Position numbers and translations under genes: made by a program
Notes under the pieces: model-generated
Seen by the model: only the letters and a program-made list of their open reading frames with translations
Told to the model about the DNA's origin: nothing
Database searches by the model: none
Source of the DNA: Planctomycetota bacterium
GTDB taxonomy: Bacteria > Planctomycetota > SZUA-567
Reading direction: 5' to 3'
DNA: 12,379 nt
Assembly: GCA_031270145.1 (NCBI GenBank)
Contig: JAISYD010000078.1
Location: 1 to 12,379 of the forward strand
Shown here: positions 1-6,843 of the stretch, in pieces
How the letters are laid out: the number at the start of each line of letters is the position of its first letter
How positions within the stretch are numbered: position 1 is the first letter of the stretch

Positions 1-212
1 CAGAGTTGCTCGATGTTCCCCGCGTCCTGGCCGGCCAGCAGCGGCTTCAGGTATTCCTCCACCACCAGCTTGACCGCCAGGTGGCGGTAGGCGAAGGTGG
101 CGCAGCCCAGGCCATACAGACCCGGTTCCGTCGTCTCCACCTTCACCGCCACCAGGTTGATCCCTTCCGGGGCGGTGCAGATGGCGCGGATGTCGCGAAT
201 GGCGATGGTCAT
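1..212 (-). CDS. Enolase-superfamily sugar-acid dehydratase, RspA/ManD-like (5' part only)
   Basis: The first 70 codons are present and the gene runs off the left edge. The reading frame starts MTIAIRDIRAICTAPEGINL and continues through VKVETTEPGLYGLGCATF to a KPLLAGQDAGNIEQL segment. This is the N-terminal capping domain of the mandelate racemase/enolase superfamily, close in pattern to the starvation-sensing RspA / D-mannonate dehydratase group. Members abstract the alpha-proton of an aldonate and eliminate water with Mg2+ to give a 2-keto-3-deoxy acid. The catalytic barrel lies outside the window, so substrate and activity cannot be judged. The ATG at 212-210 is preceded 8 nt upstream by GGAGGAG (227-221 on the minus strand), which fixes the start. 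It lies downstream of the minus-strand regulator (1137-430) and is separated from it by repeat element A. It is therefore a plausible target or co-transcribed partner of that regulator. Family assignment is fairly secure; the specific substrate is unknown. Confidence 0.8.
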   Translation of the reverse strand, partial: MTIAIRDIRAICTAPEGINLVAVKVETTEPGLYGLGCATFAYRHLAVKLVVEEYLKPLLAGQDAGNIEQL

Positions 213-241
213 GGTTGTCGCTCCTCCGGGTTGGACTCTTA

Positions 242-392
242 GAGCGTGTTGTTAAATGCCGTCTCGTCGGGTTATACGGCGTCAAAAGCCGCTTCCCGGA
301 TGATTTTTATCCCTGACCGCCGGCCAAAAATCATCCTGCCAGCGACTTTTTCCTTGTCTAACCCGGGCGATCCGGTATTTAACAACACGCTC
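242..392. repeat. Structured dispersed repeat, copy A (MITE-like)
   Basis: This 151-bp element has terminal inverted repeats beginning GAGCGTGTTGTTAAAT at 242 and mirrored up to 392. The arms pair over about 20 bp with a single mismatch. It is flanked on both sides by TTA (239-241 and 393-395), as expected for a 3-bp target duplication. Inside are a second paired segment (CGGGTTA near 268 with TAACCCG near 359) and a central hairpin whose stem is GGATGATTTTT / AAAAATCATCC. The interior is close to identical to copy B at 11039-11190 and related to copy C at 11953-12096. TIRs beginning GAG with a TNA duplication recall MITEs derived from IS5-family (IS1031-group) elements; that link is inference. 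No credible coding frame is present. Confidence 0.85.
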
Positions 393-395
393 TTA

Positions 396-429
396 GTAGG
401 TGTTGTTGAATGCCGGGAACAACACGCTC
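396..429. repeat. Core-less remnant of the same repeat family
   Basis: Directly after copy A and its TTA lies a short hairpin made of the same arm sequences without the core. GTGTTGTT (400-407) pairs with AACAACAC (418-425), and the right side continues to GCTC followed by TTA (430-432). It reads like the arms left after loss of the central part of a second element. The right flanking TTA is also, on the minus strand, the TAA stop codon of the neighbouring regulator gene. When transcribed from that gene it would form a stem-loop immediately after the stop codon. Confidence 0.6.
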
Positions 430-1137
430 TTAGGCGTTTTTGACCAGGAGGGCGATGGCCTGTTCCAGATGTTCCGCCATGAGTTTCCGCGCCAGCCCGG
501 GATCGTGGTTCTCGAACGCCTTCAGGATGAGGGTATGGTAATAGACGCCGTCCTTGTATCCGAAAATCGCGTTGATCCGCTGGTGATCCCGCCGCGTCTG
601 TCCGAACACCTCGCGAAGGGCGGCGTGGATCAGGGGATTGCCGCAGCCTTCGCTTATCGCGAGATGAAACAGGATGTCGTGCCGGACGAACTCCTCCGTA
701 TCGCCGATGCTGGACACCTGCAAATGCAATTGCCGCCCCAAGCGCTCCGTCAAGCCGGCGTCGTCCCGCTCCGCGGCGAGAAAGCAGGCCTCCGGCTCGA
801 GGAGGGAGCGGAACTGCAGGACCTTGGCGAGATCGCGGCACTCCCCTTCGCCGATGCCGCTCGCGCCGCCGCCCAGGACATCGAGGTTGTCGGTCCTGAG
901 AAACGTCCCCTTTCCCCTGACGCTTTCCAGGACGCCGAGGGTGATGAACTGCTGGATAGCCAGGCGGACGCTGACCCGGCTTACCCCCAGCTCCCGGGTC
1001 AGGGCGTTTTCCGACGGCACCTTTCCGCCGACGGGCCATTTTTTGCCGGCGATATTCCGGTACAAATATTCGGCCACCTGCCGGGAAGCGCCGGGCTTGG
1101 CGCTTTTCGCGACATTCCTGGCGCCGACCGCGGCCAT
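430..1137 (-). CDS. GntR-family transcriptional regulator, FadR/FCD subfamily
   Basis: A 235-aa DNA-binding regulator. The N-terminal winged helix spans about residues 19-82 and contains KVPSENALTRELGVSRVSVR, the standard GntR recognition region, followed by a GKGTFL wing. The C-terminal all-helical FCD ligand domain keeps the metal/ligand-binding pattern D154-x3-H158 (HDILFH), H201 and H223. FCD regulators usually bind small carboxylates or sugar acids and repress a neighbouring operon. The ATG at 1137 is chosen because AAGGAGGAGG lies just upstream; an upstream in-frame ATG at 1200 lacks this signal. The gene is divergent from the large catabolic operon and upstream of the RspA-like gene on the same strand. 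Two inverted repeats in its own promoter suggest autoregulation. Its TAA stop coincides with the edge of the repeat remnant. Family is certain; ligand and targets are inferred. Confidence 0.93.
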   Translation of the reverse strand: MAAVGARNVAKSAKPGASRQVAEYLYRNIAGKKWPVGGKVPSENALTRELGVSRVSVRLAIQQFITLGVLESVRGKGTFLRTDNLDVLGGGASGIGEGECRDLAKVLQFRSLLEPEACFLAAERDDAGLTERLGRQLHLQVSSIGDTEEFVRHDILFHLAISEGCGNPLIHAALREVFGQTRRDHQRINAIFGYKDGVYYHTLILKAFENHDPGLARKLMAEHLEQAIALLVKNA

Positions 1138-1163
1138 GACGCCTCCTCCTTGTTGGCTTTTGA

Positions 1164-1218
1164 AGTCAACTTCTTGACTATCATTGTATTTTAATAACAA
1201 GACCTGACTAACAAGTCA
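1164..1218. promoter_or_regulatory. Paired inverted repeats, candidate operators for the divergent GntR regulator
   Basis: Two short inverted repeats share the half-site AGTCA(A)/TTGACT and the same 4-nt spacer. One is AGTCAA-CTTC-TTGACT at 1164-1179; the other is TGACT-AACA-AGTCA at 1205-1218. The half-sites are in opposite order in the two, and the centres are 40 bp apart, about four helical turns. They bracket the likely core promoter of the regulator gene: the second overlaps the -35 box and the first lies just past the expected transcript start. This arrangement fits autorepression with DNA looping or cooperative binding. Protein assignment is inference. Confidence 0.5.
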
Positions 1219-1219
1219 A
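1191..1219 (-). promoter_or_regulatory. Promoter of the minus-strand GntR gene
   Basis: On the minus strand TTGACT (1219-1214) is followed after 17 nt by TATTAA (1196-1191). This places a transcript start near 1184 and leaves a leader of about 47 nt before the ATG at 1137. The -35 box lies inside one of the candidate operator repeats. Confidence 0.45.
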
Positions 1220-1456
1220 GATGCTTTTCCCGAGGATTTCACCGCCGGGCTTTTTGCCGGCAAGACCGATTGGGCAGTTGTTGGACCTGATGCTTCCTTC
1301 CCCTTGACCCATCCCGGGGTTCTTGATTTCGCCAACCGATGGAACGGCGCGCGGTTGCCCGGGCGCAAACCGGAACGGCGCCCCGGGAGCAAGGATTGGC
1401 CCGGGATCGGCGCGGGCGAAATTTTAATTTTCTGGCGTTTTTTCAAAAAAATTTGC

Positions 1457-1484
1457 TTGACAATATTGCCGCGTGGTTCATAAT
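1457..1484 (+). promoter_or_regulatory. Sigma70-type promoter of the catabolic operon
   Basis: TTGACA (1457-1462) and CATAAT (1479-1484) are separated by 16 nt. Directly upstream is an A/T-rich tract (about 1419-1455, AAATTTT...TTTTTTCAAAAAAATTT) that could act as an UP element and stands out from the surrounding GC-rich DNA. The start would be near 1491, giving a leader of about 120 nt before the dehydratase ATG at 1614. An inverted repeat overlaps the -10 box. Confidence 0.6.
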
Positions 1485-1520
1485 CGCCATTTGAATTAAA
1501 CCCCTTGTCCCGGCGATTAT
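1480..1520. promoter_or_regulatory. 9-bp inverted repeat overlapping the operon -10 box
   Basis: ATAATCGCC (1480-1488) and GGCGATTAT (1512-1520) are perfect inverted repeats with 23 nt between them. Outside them GTGG (1473-1476) and CCAC (about 1523-1526) also match if a one-base offset is allowed. The left half covers the -10 box, so a bound regulator would block the promoter. The transcribed part alone cannot form the whole stem, which favours a DNA-binding site over an RNA structure. The rest of 1138-1613 holds the promoter elements listed and no convincing gene. Confidence 0.4.
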
Positions 1521-1613
1521 TCCCACGGCATCTCCCTTTCATCCTGAAAATGGCCCGGCAGTTTTTTTGCCTCCGGTAAATGGTCCAACAACCAACCAAT
1601 AGAAAGGGCGCTT

Positions 1614-3320
1614 ATGTATCGCAGCAACTTCACTCCCGGAACGACCCGCTGGGCGGTCAGGAGAAGTCAGTGGCGAAGCATGGGCATCCTCGAGGAGGAT
1701 ATGGAGAAGCCGAAAATCGCCGTCATCAACACCTCCAACAAACTCTCCTGCTGCTACGTTCATCTCGACGAGCTTTCCCGGCTCGCGCAAAACTCCATTT
1801 GGGCGGCGGGGGGGCTTCCCTTCGAGGTCGGGACGGTGGCGCCGAGCGACTTCGTCACCAGCGCGGGGAAGAAGGCGCGTTACCTCATGCCCACCCGGGA
1901 CCTCGTCGTCAACGAAATCGAGTGCATGGTGGAAGGCGCCGTCCTCGACGGGATGATCTGCCTTTCCTCCTGCGACAAAACCACCCCCGGCCACCTCATG
2001 GCGGCGGCGCGGCTGAATATCCCGACCATTCTCCTCGTCTGCGGCTACCAGATCGGCGGCGCCTGCCGCAACGAAAAATTCGAGGACCAGTTCTTCGACA
2101 TCGACGACGTCTACGAATCCATCGGCGCCCTGGCCACCGGCCGCCTGACCCTGAAGGATTTGACCGACATGACGGAAGCCGCCGTCCGCACTCCCGGCGT
2201 CTGCGCCGGCCTCGGCACCGCCAACTCCATGCACATCGTCGCCGAGGCGCTCGGCATGACCCTGCCCGGCAACTCGCCCATCTGGGCCAACGGAAGCAGG
2301 GTCAAGGAATACGCCCGCCGGGCCGGCGACCGGATCGTCAAGCTTACCCGGGACAACGTCCTTCCCCGGAGCATCATCGACCAAAAAGCCATCGAGAACG
2401 CGGTGATGACCGTCCTCGCGGTCGGCGGTTCGGTCAACACCGTCCGCCACCTGTCCGCCATCGCCACCGAGGCCGAACTGCCCCTGGACGTCGTGAAGCT
2501 CTATGAAAAATTCGGCGGCGACATCCGCCTGCTGACCTCGGTCCGGCCGAACGGCCCCGCCCGCACCGAGGACCTGGAGGAAGCCGGAGGCACCCCGGCC
2601 GTGATGAGCCGACTGAGGGAGTTCCTCCATCTCGACGCCCTCACCGTCACCCAGAAGACGCTGGGGGAGAACCTAGCGGAGGCGAAAGTTCATGATCCCA
2701 AGGTCATCCGCGCCCTGGACAATCCGGTCAGCGTGAAGCCGGGGGTGGGCATTCTGCGCGGCAATTTGGCCCCGGACGGCGCCATCGTCAAGCTCTCCGC
2801 CGTACCGGACGAAAAGCCCGGCTTCCGGGGTCCGGCCAACATCTTCGAGGGCGAGGACGAGGCCATCGAGGCGCTGAGGAAAGGCGGGATCAAGCCGGGG
2901 GACGTGGTCGTTCTCCGCAATATGGGCCCGCTCGGCGGCCCGGGAACCGTTTTCGCCTGCAGCTTCGTGGCCGCCCTGAACGGCGCCGGCATAGCCGGCG
3001 AAGTCGCGGTGGTGACCGACGGCGAGCTTTCGGGCCTGAATCGCGGCATCATTGTCGGCCAACTCATGCCCGAGGCGGCGGAAGGCGGTCCGTTGGCCGT
3101 CGTCCGGCAGGGCGACACGATTCGTCTCGATTTCGAGAAGCGCGCCATCGACATGGAGGTGCCGGAAGGGGAAATCAAGGCGCGGCTTGACGCCTGGAAG
3201 CCGGCGGAGTTGCCACTGGGCGGCGGCCCAAGCACCTATCTTTCCCAGTATGCGCAGCTCGTCCAGCCGATCTCCCGGGGCGCGGTGCTGGGCAAGCGCG
3301 GGATCCACCGGAAGAAGTGA
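1614..3320 (+). CDS. IlvD/EDD-family sugar-acid dehydratase
   Basis: A 568-aa cytoplasmic iron-sulfur dehydratase that removes water from a 2,3-dihydroxy acid to give a 2-keto-3-deoxy acid. The three expected Fe-S cysteines are visible: C47 (CYVHL), C120 in the C-D-K signature (SSCDKTTPGHLMAAARLNIP) and C197 in TPGVCAGLGTANSM. The lysine of CDK is K122. The C-terminal catalytic serine is S473, in GELSGLNRG where classical IlvD has GRFSG. The N-terminus YRSNFTPGTTRWAVRRSQW matches the sugar-acid branch of the family rather than biosynthetic IlvD, which also supports the ATG at 1614. GAAAGGG lies upstream as ribosome site. Length is normal. It is the first gene of the operon, and there are no branched-chain amino-acid genes nearby. 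A catabolic role on an aldonate is therefore likely. The exact substrate is not recognisable. Confidence 0.9.
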   Translation: MYRSNFTPGTTRWAVRRSQWRSMGILEEDMEKPKIAVINTSNKLSCCYVHLDELSRLAQNSIWAAGGLPFEVGTVAPSDFVTSAGKKARYLMPTRDLVVNEIECMVEGAVLDGMICLSSCDKTTPGHLMAAARLNIPTILLVCGYQIGGACRNEKFEDQFFDIDDVYESIGALATGRLTLKDLTDMTEAAVRTPGVCAGLGTANSMHIVAEALGMTLPGNSPIWANGSRVKEYARRAGDRIVKLTRDNVLPRSIIDQKAIENAVMTVLAVGGSVNTVRHLSAIATEAELPLDVVKLYEKFGGDIRLLTSVRPNGPARTEDLEEAGGTPAVMSRLREFLHLDALTVTQKTLGENLAEAKVHDPKVIRALDNPVSVKPGVGILRGNLAPDGAIVKLSAVPDEKPGFRGPANIFEGEDEAIEALRKGGIKPGDVVVLRNMGPLGGPGTVFACSFVAALNGAGIAGEVAVVTDGELSGLNRGIIVGQLMPEAAEGGPLAVVRQGDTIRLDFEKRAIDMEVPEGEIKARLDAWKPAELPLGGGPSTYLSQYAQLVQPISRGAVLGKRGIHRKK

Positions 3321-3355
3321 ATCATTTCCTTGCCTGTTAGAATTGGAGACCCGGC

Positions 3356-4654
3356 GTGAATGCATCCGAGAGCCGCGACATCCCCTTGGCCTGCGAAGTG
3401 GAGGTTCTCGTTTTGGGCGGCGGACCCACCGGAGTCGCGGCGGCGGTGGCGGCGGCCCGGGCGGGCCGGAGGACGCTTCTGGTGGAAAGGTACGGATTCT
3501 GCGGAGGAATGGCCACCGCCGGAATGTCGGGCGCCATTTGCGGCCTGTTCGCCTCGGGGAGGGAACACCGGTACGAACAGCTGGCGCACGGGTTCGCCGG
3601 CGAATTTTACCATCACCTGAAGTTGCGCGGGGGCGCCGCCCAACCGGTTCCGTTCGGCGAGACCGGCATCGTGGTGCACGACCCGCTGGTTTGGAAGGAG
3701 GTGGCCGACGACCTCCTCGGCGAAAGCGGGGCATCGATCCTTTACCACACCCTGGCGACGGACGTGGTCATGGACGGCGACGCGATCAAGGCCGCGGTTG
3801 TCGAAAACAAGGGCGGGCGCTTTCTCGTCGGCGCCTCGCGCTTCGTCGACGCCACCGGCGACGCCGACGTCTGCTTCCGGGCGGGGGTGCCGACGGCCTT
3901 CGGCAGGGACGGGGTGGTGCAGTACGCCACCATGGCCTTCCGGATGAGCGGCGTCGACGTCCCCCGCGCCTGCGCCCATCCGCCCGCGCTGGTGGAGGAG
4001 TGGATTGCGGCCGCCGACGGCGCCGGATACGTTTTGCCGCGCAAGCACATCTATCTTCTGGCGTCGCCCCGGCCGGGCGAGGTGCTGTGCAACGCGACGG
4101 CGGTGTTCAAGCCCGGCGGCGCCCCCCTCGACGCCACCAGGGCGGAGGATCTCACTTTCGGGGAGATCGCCGGCCGCCGGCAGGTGCGCGAGTACGAACG
4201 CTTCCTCCGGGACAGGGTGCCGGGCTTCGAAAAGGCCTTCGTCAACGACACCGGCGTCCAGATAGGCATCCGGCAGAGCCGCACCATAACCGGCCTGGGC
4301 CGCCTCGCCAACGACGACGTGTTCAAGGCGAGGAAAAGCGCCAGGTCGGTGGCGAAAAGCGCCTGGTGCATCGAGGCGCACGGCGCCGACGGCATTTTCC
4401 TGTTCTATCTCGACAACGACTACTACGACATTCCCTACGACGCCCTTGTTCCCGAACGCGTCGCCAATCTCATAACCGGCGGCCGGGCGCTGTCCGCCGA
4501 GCACGAAGCGCTGGCCTCGGCGCGGGTGACGGCCCAGTGTTTTTTGACCGGCTACGCGGCGGGCCACGCCGCCCATCTTTCCCTGCGCGATCGGAAGCCG
4601 TTCGCCGACGTCGACGTGACGGAATTGCGTTCCCGAATCGAGTACGCGGTGTAA
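3356..4654 (+). CDS. FAD-dependent oxidoreductase (FAD_oxidored type)
   Basis: A 432-aa flavoprotein. The N-terminal Rossmann motif is VLVLGGGPTGVAAAVAAARAG (glycines at 21-26), followed by the acidic ribose-binding residue E44 in LLVERYGFCGGMATAGMSG. The ATGD motif near FVDATGDADVCFRAG completes the FAD-binding fold. The FCGG/GGMAT segment is typical of the FAD_oxidored family, whose members are often found in carbohydrate and organic-acid clusters and mostly have unknown substrates. There is no signal peptide, so it should act in the cytoplasm. The start is GTG at 3356, with TTGGAGA upstream; the ATG at 3360 is out of frame. It begins 35 bp after the dehydratase stop and is translated as part of the same operon. 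A likely role is oxidation of a secondary hydroxyl of the imported acid, but this is inferred from context only. Confidence 0.85.
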   Translation: MNASESRDIPLACEVEVLVLGGGPTGVAAAVAAARAGRRTLLVERYGFCGGMATAGMSGAICGLFASGREHRYEQLAHGFAGEFYHHLKLRGGAAQPVPFGETGIVVHDPLVWKEVADDLLGESGASILYHTLATDVVMDGDAIKAAVVENKGGRFLVGASRFVDATGDADVCFRAGVPTAFGRDGVVQYATMAFRMSGVDVPRACAHPPALVEEWIAAADGAGYVLPRKHIYLLASPRPGEVLCNATAVFKPGGAPLDATRAEDLTFGEIAGRRQVREYERFLRDRVPGFEKAFVNDTGVQIGIRQSRTITGLGRLANDDVFKARKSARSVAKSAWCIEAHGADGIFLFYLDNDYYDIPYDALVPERVANLITGGRALSAEHEALASARVTAQCFLTGYAAGHAAHLSLRDRKPFADVDVTELRSRIEYAV

Positions 4655-4691
4655 GAACGCTTTAAAGGAAGTCAACCAAGAGGAGAATTGA

Positions 4692-5588
4692 ATGAAACCG
4701 GTACTGGGTTTTGTCGGCCTGGGCATAATGGGCCGCCCCATGGCAATCAACCTGCTGAAGGCGGGCTACGCCGTCCATATCAACAGTCTGCTGGCGTCGG
4801 AGGTGGAATCCGTCGCGGCGGCGGGGGGAATCGCCGAGGCGTCGGCGTTCGAAGTCGCCGGGAAGGCGGATATCTCCATCGTCATGGTGCCGAACACCCC
4901 GCAGGTGGAAGCAATCTTGTTCGGCGACGGCGGCATGCTTCCCGCCCTTGGCCCCGGCAAGATCGTCGTCGACATGTCAACCATCGCCGCCCTGCCCACC
5001 AGGGAATTCGCGGAAAGGGTGAAGGCCGCCGGCGCCCGCCTGCTTGACGCCCCCGTGTCCGGCGGCGACAAGGGGGCGATCGCCGGCACCCTCTCCATCA
5101 TGGTCGGGGGCGAAGCGGAGGCGTTCGAGCGCTGCAAGCCAATTTTCGAGGTTTTGGGCAAGCGCATAACCCATGTGGGCGGGAACGGGGCGGGGCAGGG
5201 CGTCAAGTCGTGCTGCCAGGTTCTCTCCGCCGCGACCATGGCGGCGATCGGCGAGGCGATGGCGATGGGCGTGAAGGCCGGGGTCGAGGCGAAAACGCTC
5301 CTGGAGGTGATGTCGGCCGGCTATTGCCGTTGTGGCTGCCTGGAAATCCGGGGCGAGCAGATAGTGAACCGGAATTTCGAGCCGGGCTTCAAGTCGAAAC
5401 TGCAATACAAGGATCTCAACCTCGCCCTGGAACTCGCGCGCGGGCTGGATGTTCCGATGCCTATCGCCAGCTTGGTCACCGAATTTTACAAGAGTTGCAT
5501 GGCGAAGGGATTGGGCGAGGAGGATCACAGCAACGTCGTCAAGGTGGTCGAGGAGATGGCGGGGGTGATCATCGGGGGCAAAAGGTAA
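4692..5588 (+). CDS. Beta-hydroxyacid dehydrogenase, GarR/3-hydroxyisobutyrate dehydrogenase family
   Basis: A 298-aa NAD(P)-dependent enzyme. The N-terminal Rossmann signature GFVGLGIMGRPMAINLLKAG is followed by DMST at 94-97. The substrate loop DAPVSGGDKGA starts at 119 and the catalytic lysine is K172. The overall pattern (LGIMGRPMAINL, APVSGG, GTLSIMVGG) is closest to tartronate semialdehyde reductase (2-hydroxy-3-oxopropionate reductase), which makes glycerate. One oddity: the family motif K-x-x-N-Q reads K-S-C-C-Q here, so the conserved Asn after the lysine is Cys175. This may shift substrate preference or activity. AGAGGAGAA precedes the ATG at 4692, 37 bp after the FAD gene. In this operon it would reduce a semialdehyde released by earlier steps. 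Family is secure, substrate inferred. Confidence 0.9.
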   Translation: MKPVLGFVGLGIMGRPMAINLLKAGYAVHINSLLASEVESVAAAGGIAEASAFEVAGKADISIVMVPNTPQVEAILFGDGGMLPALGPGKIVVDMSTIAALPTREFAERVKAAGARLLDAPVSGGDKGAIAGTLSIMVGGEAEAFERCKPIFEVLGKRITHVGGNGAGQGVKSCCQVLSAATMAAIGEAMAMGVKAGVEAKTLLEVMSAGYCRCGCLEIRGEQIVNRNFEPGFKSKLQYKDLNLALELARGLDVPMPIASLVTEFYKSCMAKGLGEEDHSNVVKVVEEMAGVIIGGKR

Positions 5589-5697
5589 GATCTTCGGTGG
5601 AAATCATAAGTTGGTTGTTTGTCAGTGATGTGGCAATAAACACGTTATTTTGGCGGTGGCTTGAAATTGCGGTTTTCTTTCATAGGAGGAGAAGAAA

Positions 5698-6711
5698 ATG
5701 AGTATTAACTTGAGGAGGACGGTCATTGTCGCCTTGTGTCTCGCCATTGGCATCGCCTCGTGTTCCGGTCAGGCAGGGGAACGCAATTATTCACTCGTTC
5801 TTGGCGGTAATCAGTCAACCGAAGACTTGGTCACCCAGGGCCTGCAATTGGTTGCGGAACTGGCAAAGAAAAAATCCAACGGCACCATCTCCATCGAAGT
5901 CATGCCGGCTAGCCAACTGGGTGATGGTATAACCCAGATTGAAGCAGTGGGAATGGGGACTCAGGACATGGCGGGCTTCAGCGCCGGCTTCAACGCCACC
6001 TTTGTGGCAGACAAGGGTCCCGAGTCGATATTTTTTCTTTTCAAAGATGCGCAGCATTTAAAAACATACTTGAAAAGCGATATTTGCACCGAGTTGAATC
6101 AGCGGTTCCTTGATATCACCGGGGCACGAGTGCTCGCGAACAACTGGATAAGCATGCCGCGCGCTTTCTCGTCGAAACAGCGGCCCTTGACGAGCATCAA
6201 GGATTTTTCTGGTCTGAAAATTCGCGTGCCCGACATCAAGGTGTATCTTGATTCGATCACCTCGCTTGGCGGCAAATCCACCCAAGTGCCGACGGCCGAG
6301 ATATATCTCGCCTTTATGCAAGGGCTGGTCGATGCAGCCGAACAGCCATACGACATGCTTTATACCTTGAATATTTGCCTAGTCGGGAAATATATCACCA
6401 GAACCAATCACGTACGGGACGCCGTGAACATCCTCATCAATGAAGCCAAATTCCAAACCATGTCCGAAGGGCAGCGTAAGGCCTTGATCGAGGCGGCGGT
6501 AGAGGCCGGCGAATGGTACGAGGCCGAATGCTACAAGAATTTCGACAGGATAACCGAGATGATGAAGAAGGTAGGTTGCGAAATCTTCGATGTGCCGCCA
6601 GTCGATTTCGCGGAAATGCGTGAAGCCGTTTTGAAATACGCGACTAAGCTCGAGGCCGATGGCAATTGGGAGAAGGGGCTTATTGAAAGAATTTCGGCCT
6701 TGGCAAAATAA
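5698..6711 (+). CDS. dctP: TRAP transporter solute-binding protein (DctP family), lipoprotein
   Basis: A 337-aa extracytoplasmic binding protein that captures a carboxylate and delivers it to the DctQM permease. The N-terminus has two arginines, a hydrophobic stretch and a lipobox I-A-S-C with Cys22. It should therefore be a membrane-anchored lipoprotein rather than a free periplasmic protein. The conserved carboxylate-binding arginine is R176 in FSGLKIRVPD. The family segment PTAEIYLAFMQGLVDAAEQP and the hydrophobic-to-helical C-terminus follow. Length is normal. AGGAGGAG (5684-5691) lies before the ATG. The 109-bp gap after the reductase gene holds no clear gene and no strong promoter. Codon third positions are clearly A/T-richer than in the three enzyme genes upstream. 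The ligand is likely a hydroxy- or sugar-acid, given the neighbours. Confidence 0.93.
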   Translation: MSINLRRTVIVALCLAIGIASCSGQAGERNYSLVLGGNQSTEDLVTQGLQLVAELAKKKSNGTISIEVMPASQLGDGITQIEAVGMGTQDMAGFSAGFNATFVADKGPESIFFLFKDAQHLKTYLKSDICTELNQRFLDITGARVLANNWISMPRAFSSKQRPLTSIKDFSGLKIRVPDIKVYLDSITSLGGKSTQVPTAEIYLAFMQGLVDAAEQPYDMLYTLNICLVGKYITRTNHVRDAVNILINEAKFQTMSEGQRKALIEAAVEAGEWYEAECYKNFDRITEMMKKVGCEIFDVPPVDFAEMREAVLKYATKLEADGNWEKGLIERISALAK

Positions 6712-6759
6712 TCACCACAGACTTGGCCATGCCGATCAATCGAAAAATTGCATCCGGCG

Positions 6760-6843
6760 AAACCAAGGCATGCGTAGGAAATTTCTCCGAAAACGACCCA
6801 GATTTCGAAAATAGGGTGAAATTCGATGGTGAAGCCTTGGTTT
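6760..6843 (+). promoter_or_regulatory. Intercistronic hairpin between binding protein and permease genes
   Basis: The 214-nt gap 6712-6925 contains AAACCAAGGC (6760-6769) and its exact complement GCCTTGGTTT (6834-6843). Smaller pairings lie between them, for example ACCC near 6797 with GGGT near 6814. There is no T-run, so it is not a classical terminator. Such a structure in TRAP operons could stabilise the upstream binding-protein message or lower permease expression relative to it. No gene is seen in the gap. Confidence 0.45.

Noticed and set aside
242..392. Integron attC-like site, because of GTT...AAC paired motifs
   Set aside because: The motif order is GTTATAC first and GTCTAAC last on both strands, the reverse of attC. 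The core is conserved rather than variable, and there is no integrase or cassette array.
1242..1260. GC-rich hairpin (GCCGG/CCGGC) in the divergent region as a terminator
   Set aside because: The T-run is in the loop, not after the stem, and it is not at the end of any gene on either strand.
1485..1613. Riboswitch in the operon leader
   Set aside because: The leader is only about 120 nt. I see no known aptamer pattern, and the main inverted repeat straddles the promoter and is not fully transcribed.
1539..2630. Long minus-strand open frame across the IlvD-type gene
   Set aside because: It is an antisense shadow of a clearly conserved dehydratase with all catalytic motifs on the plus strand; its product is low-complexity.
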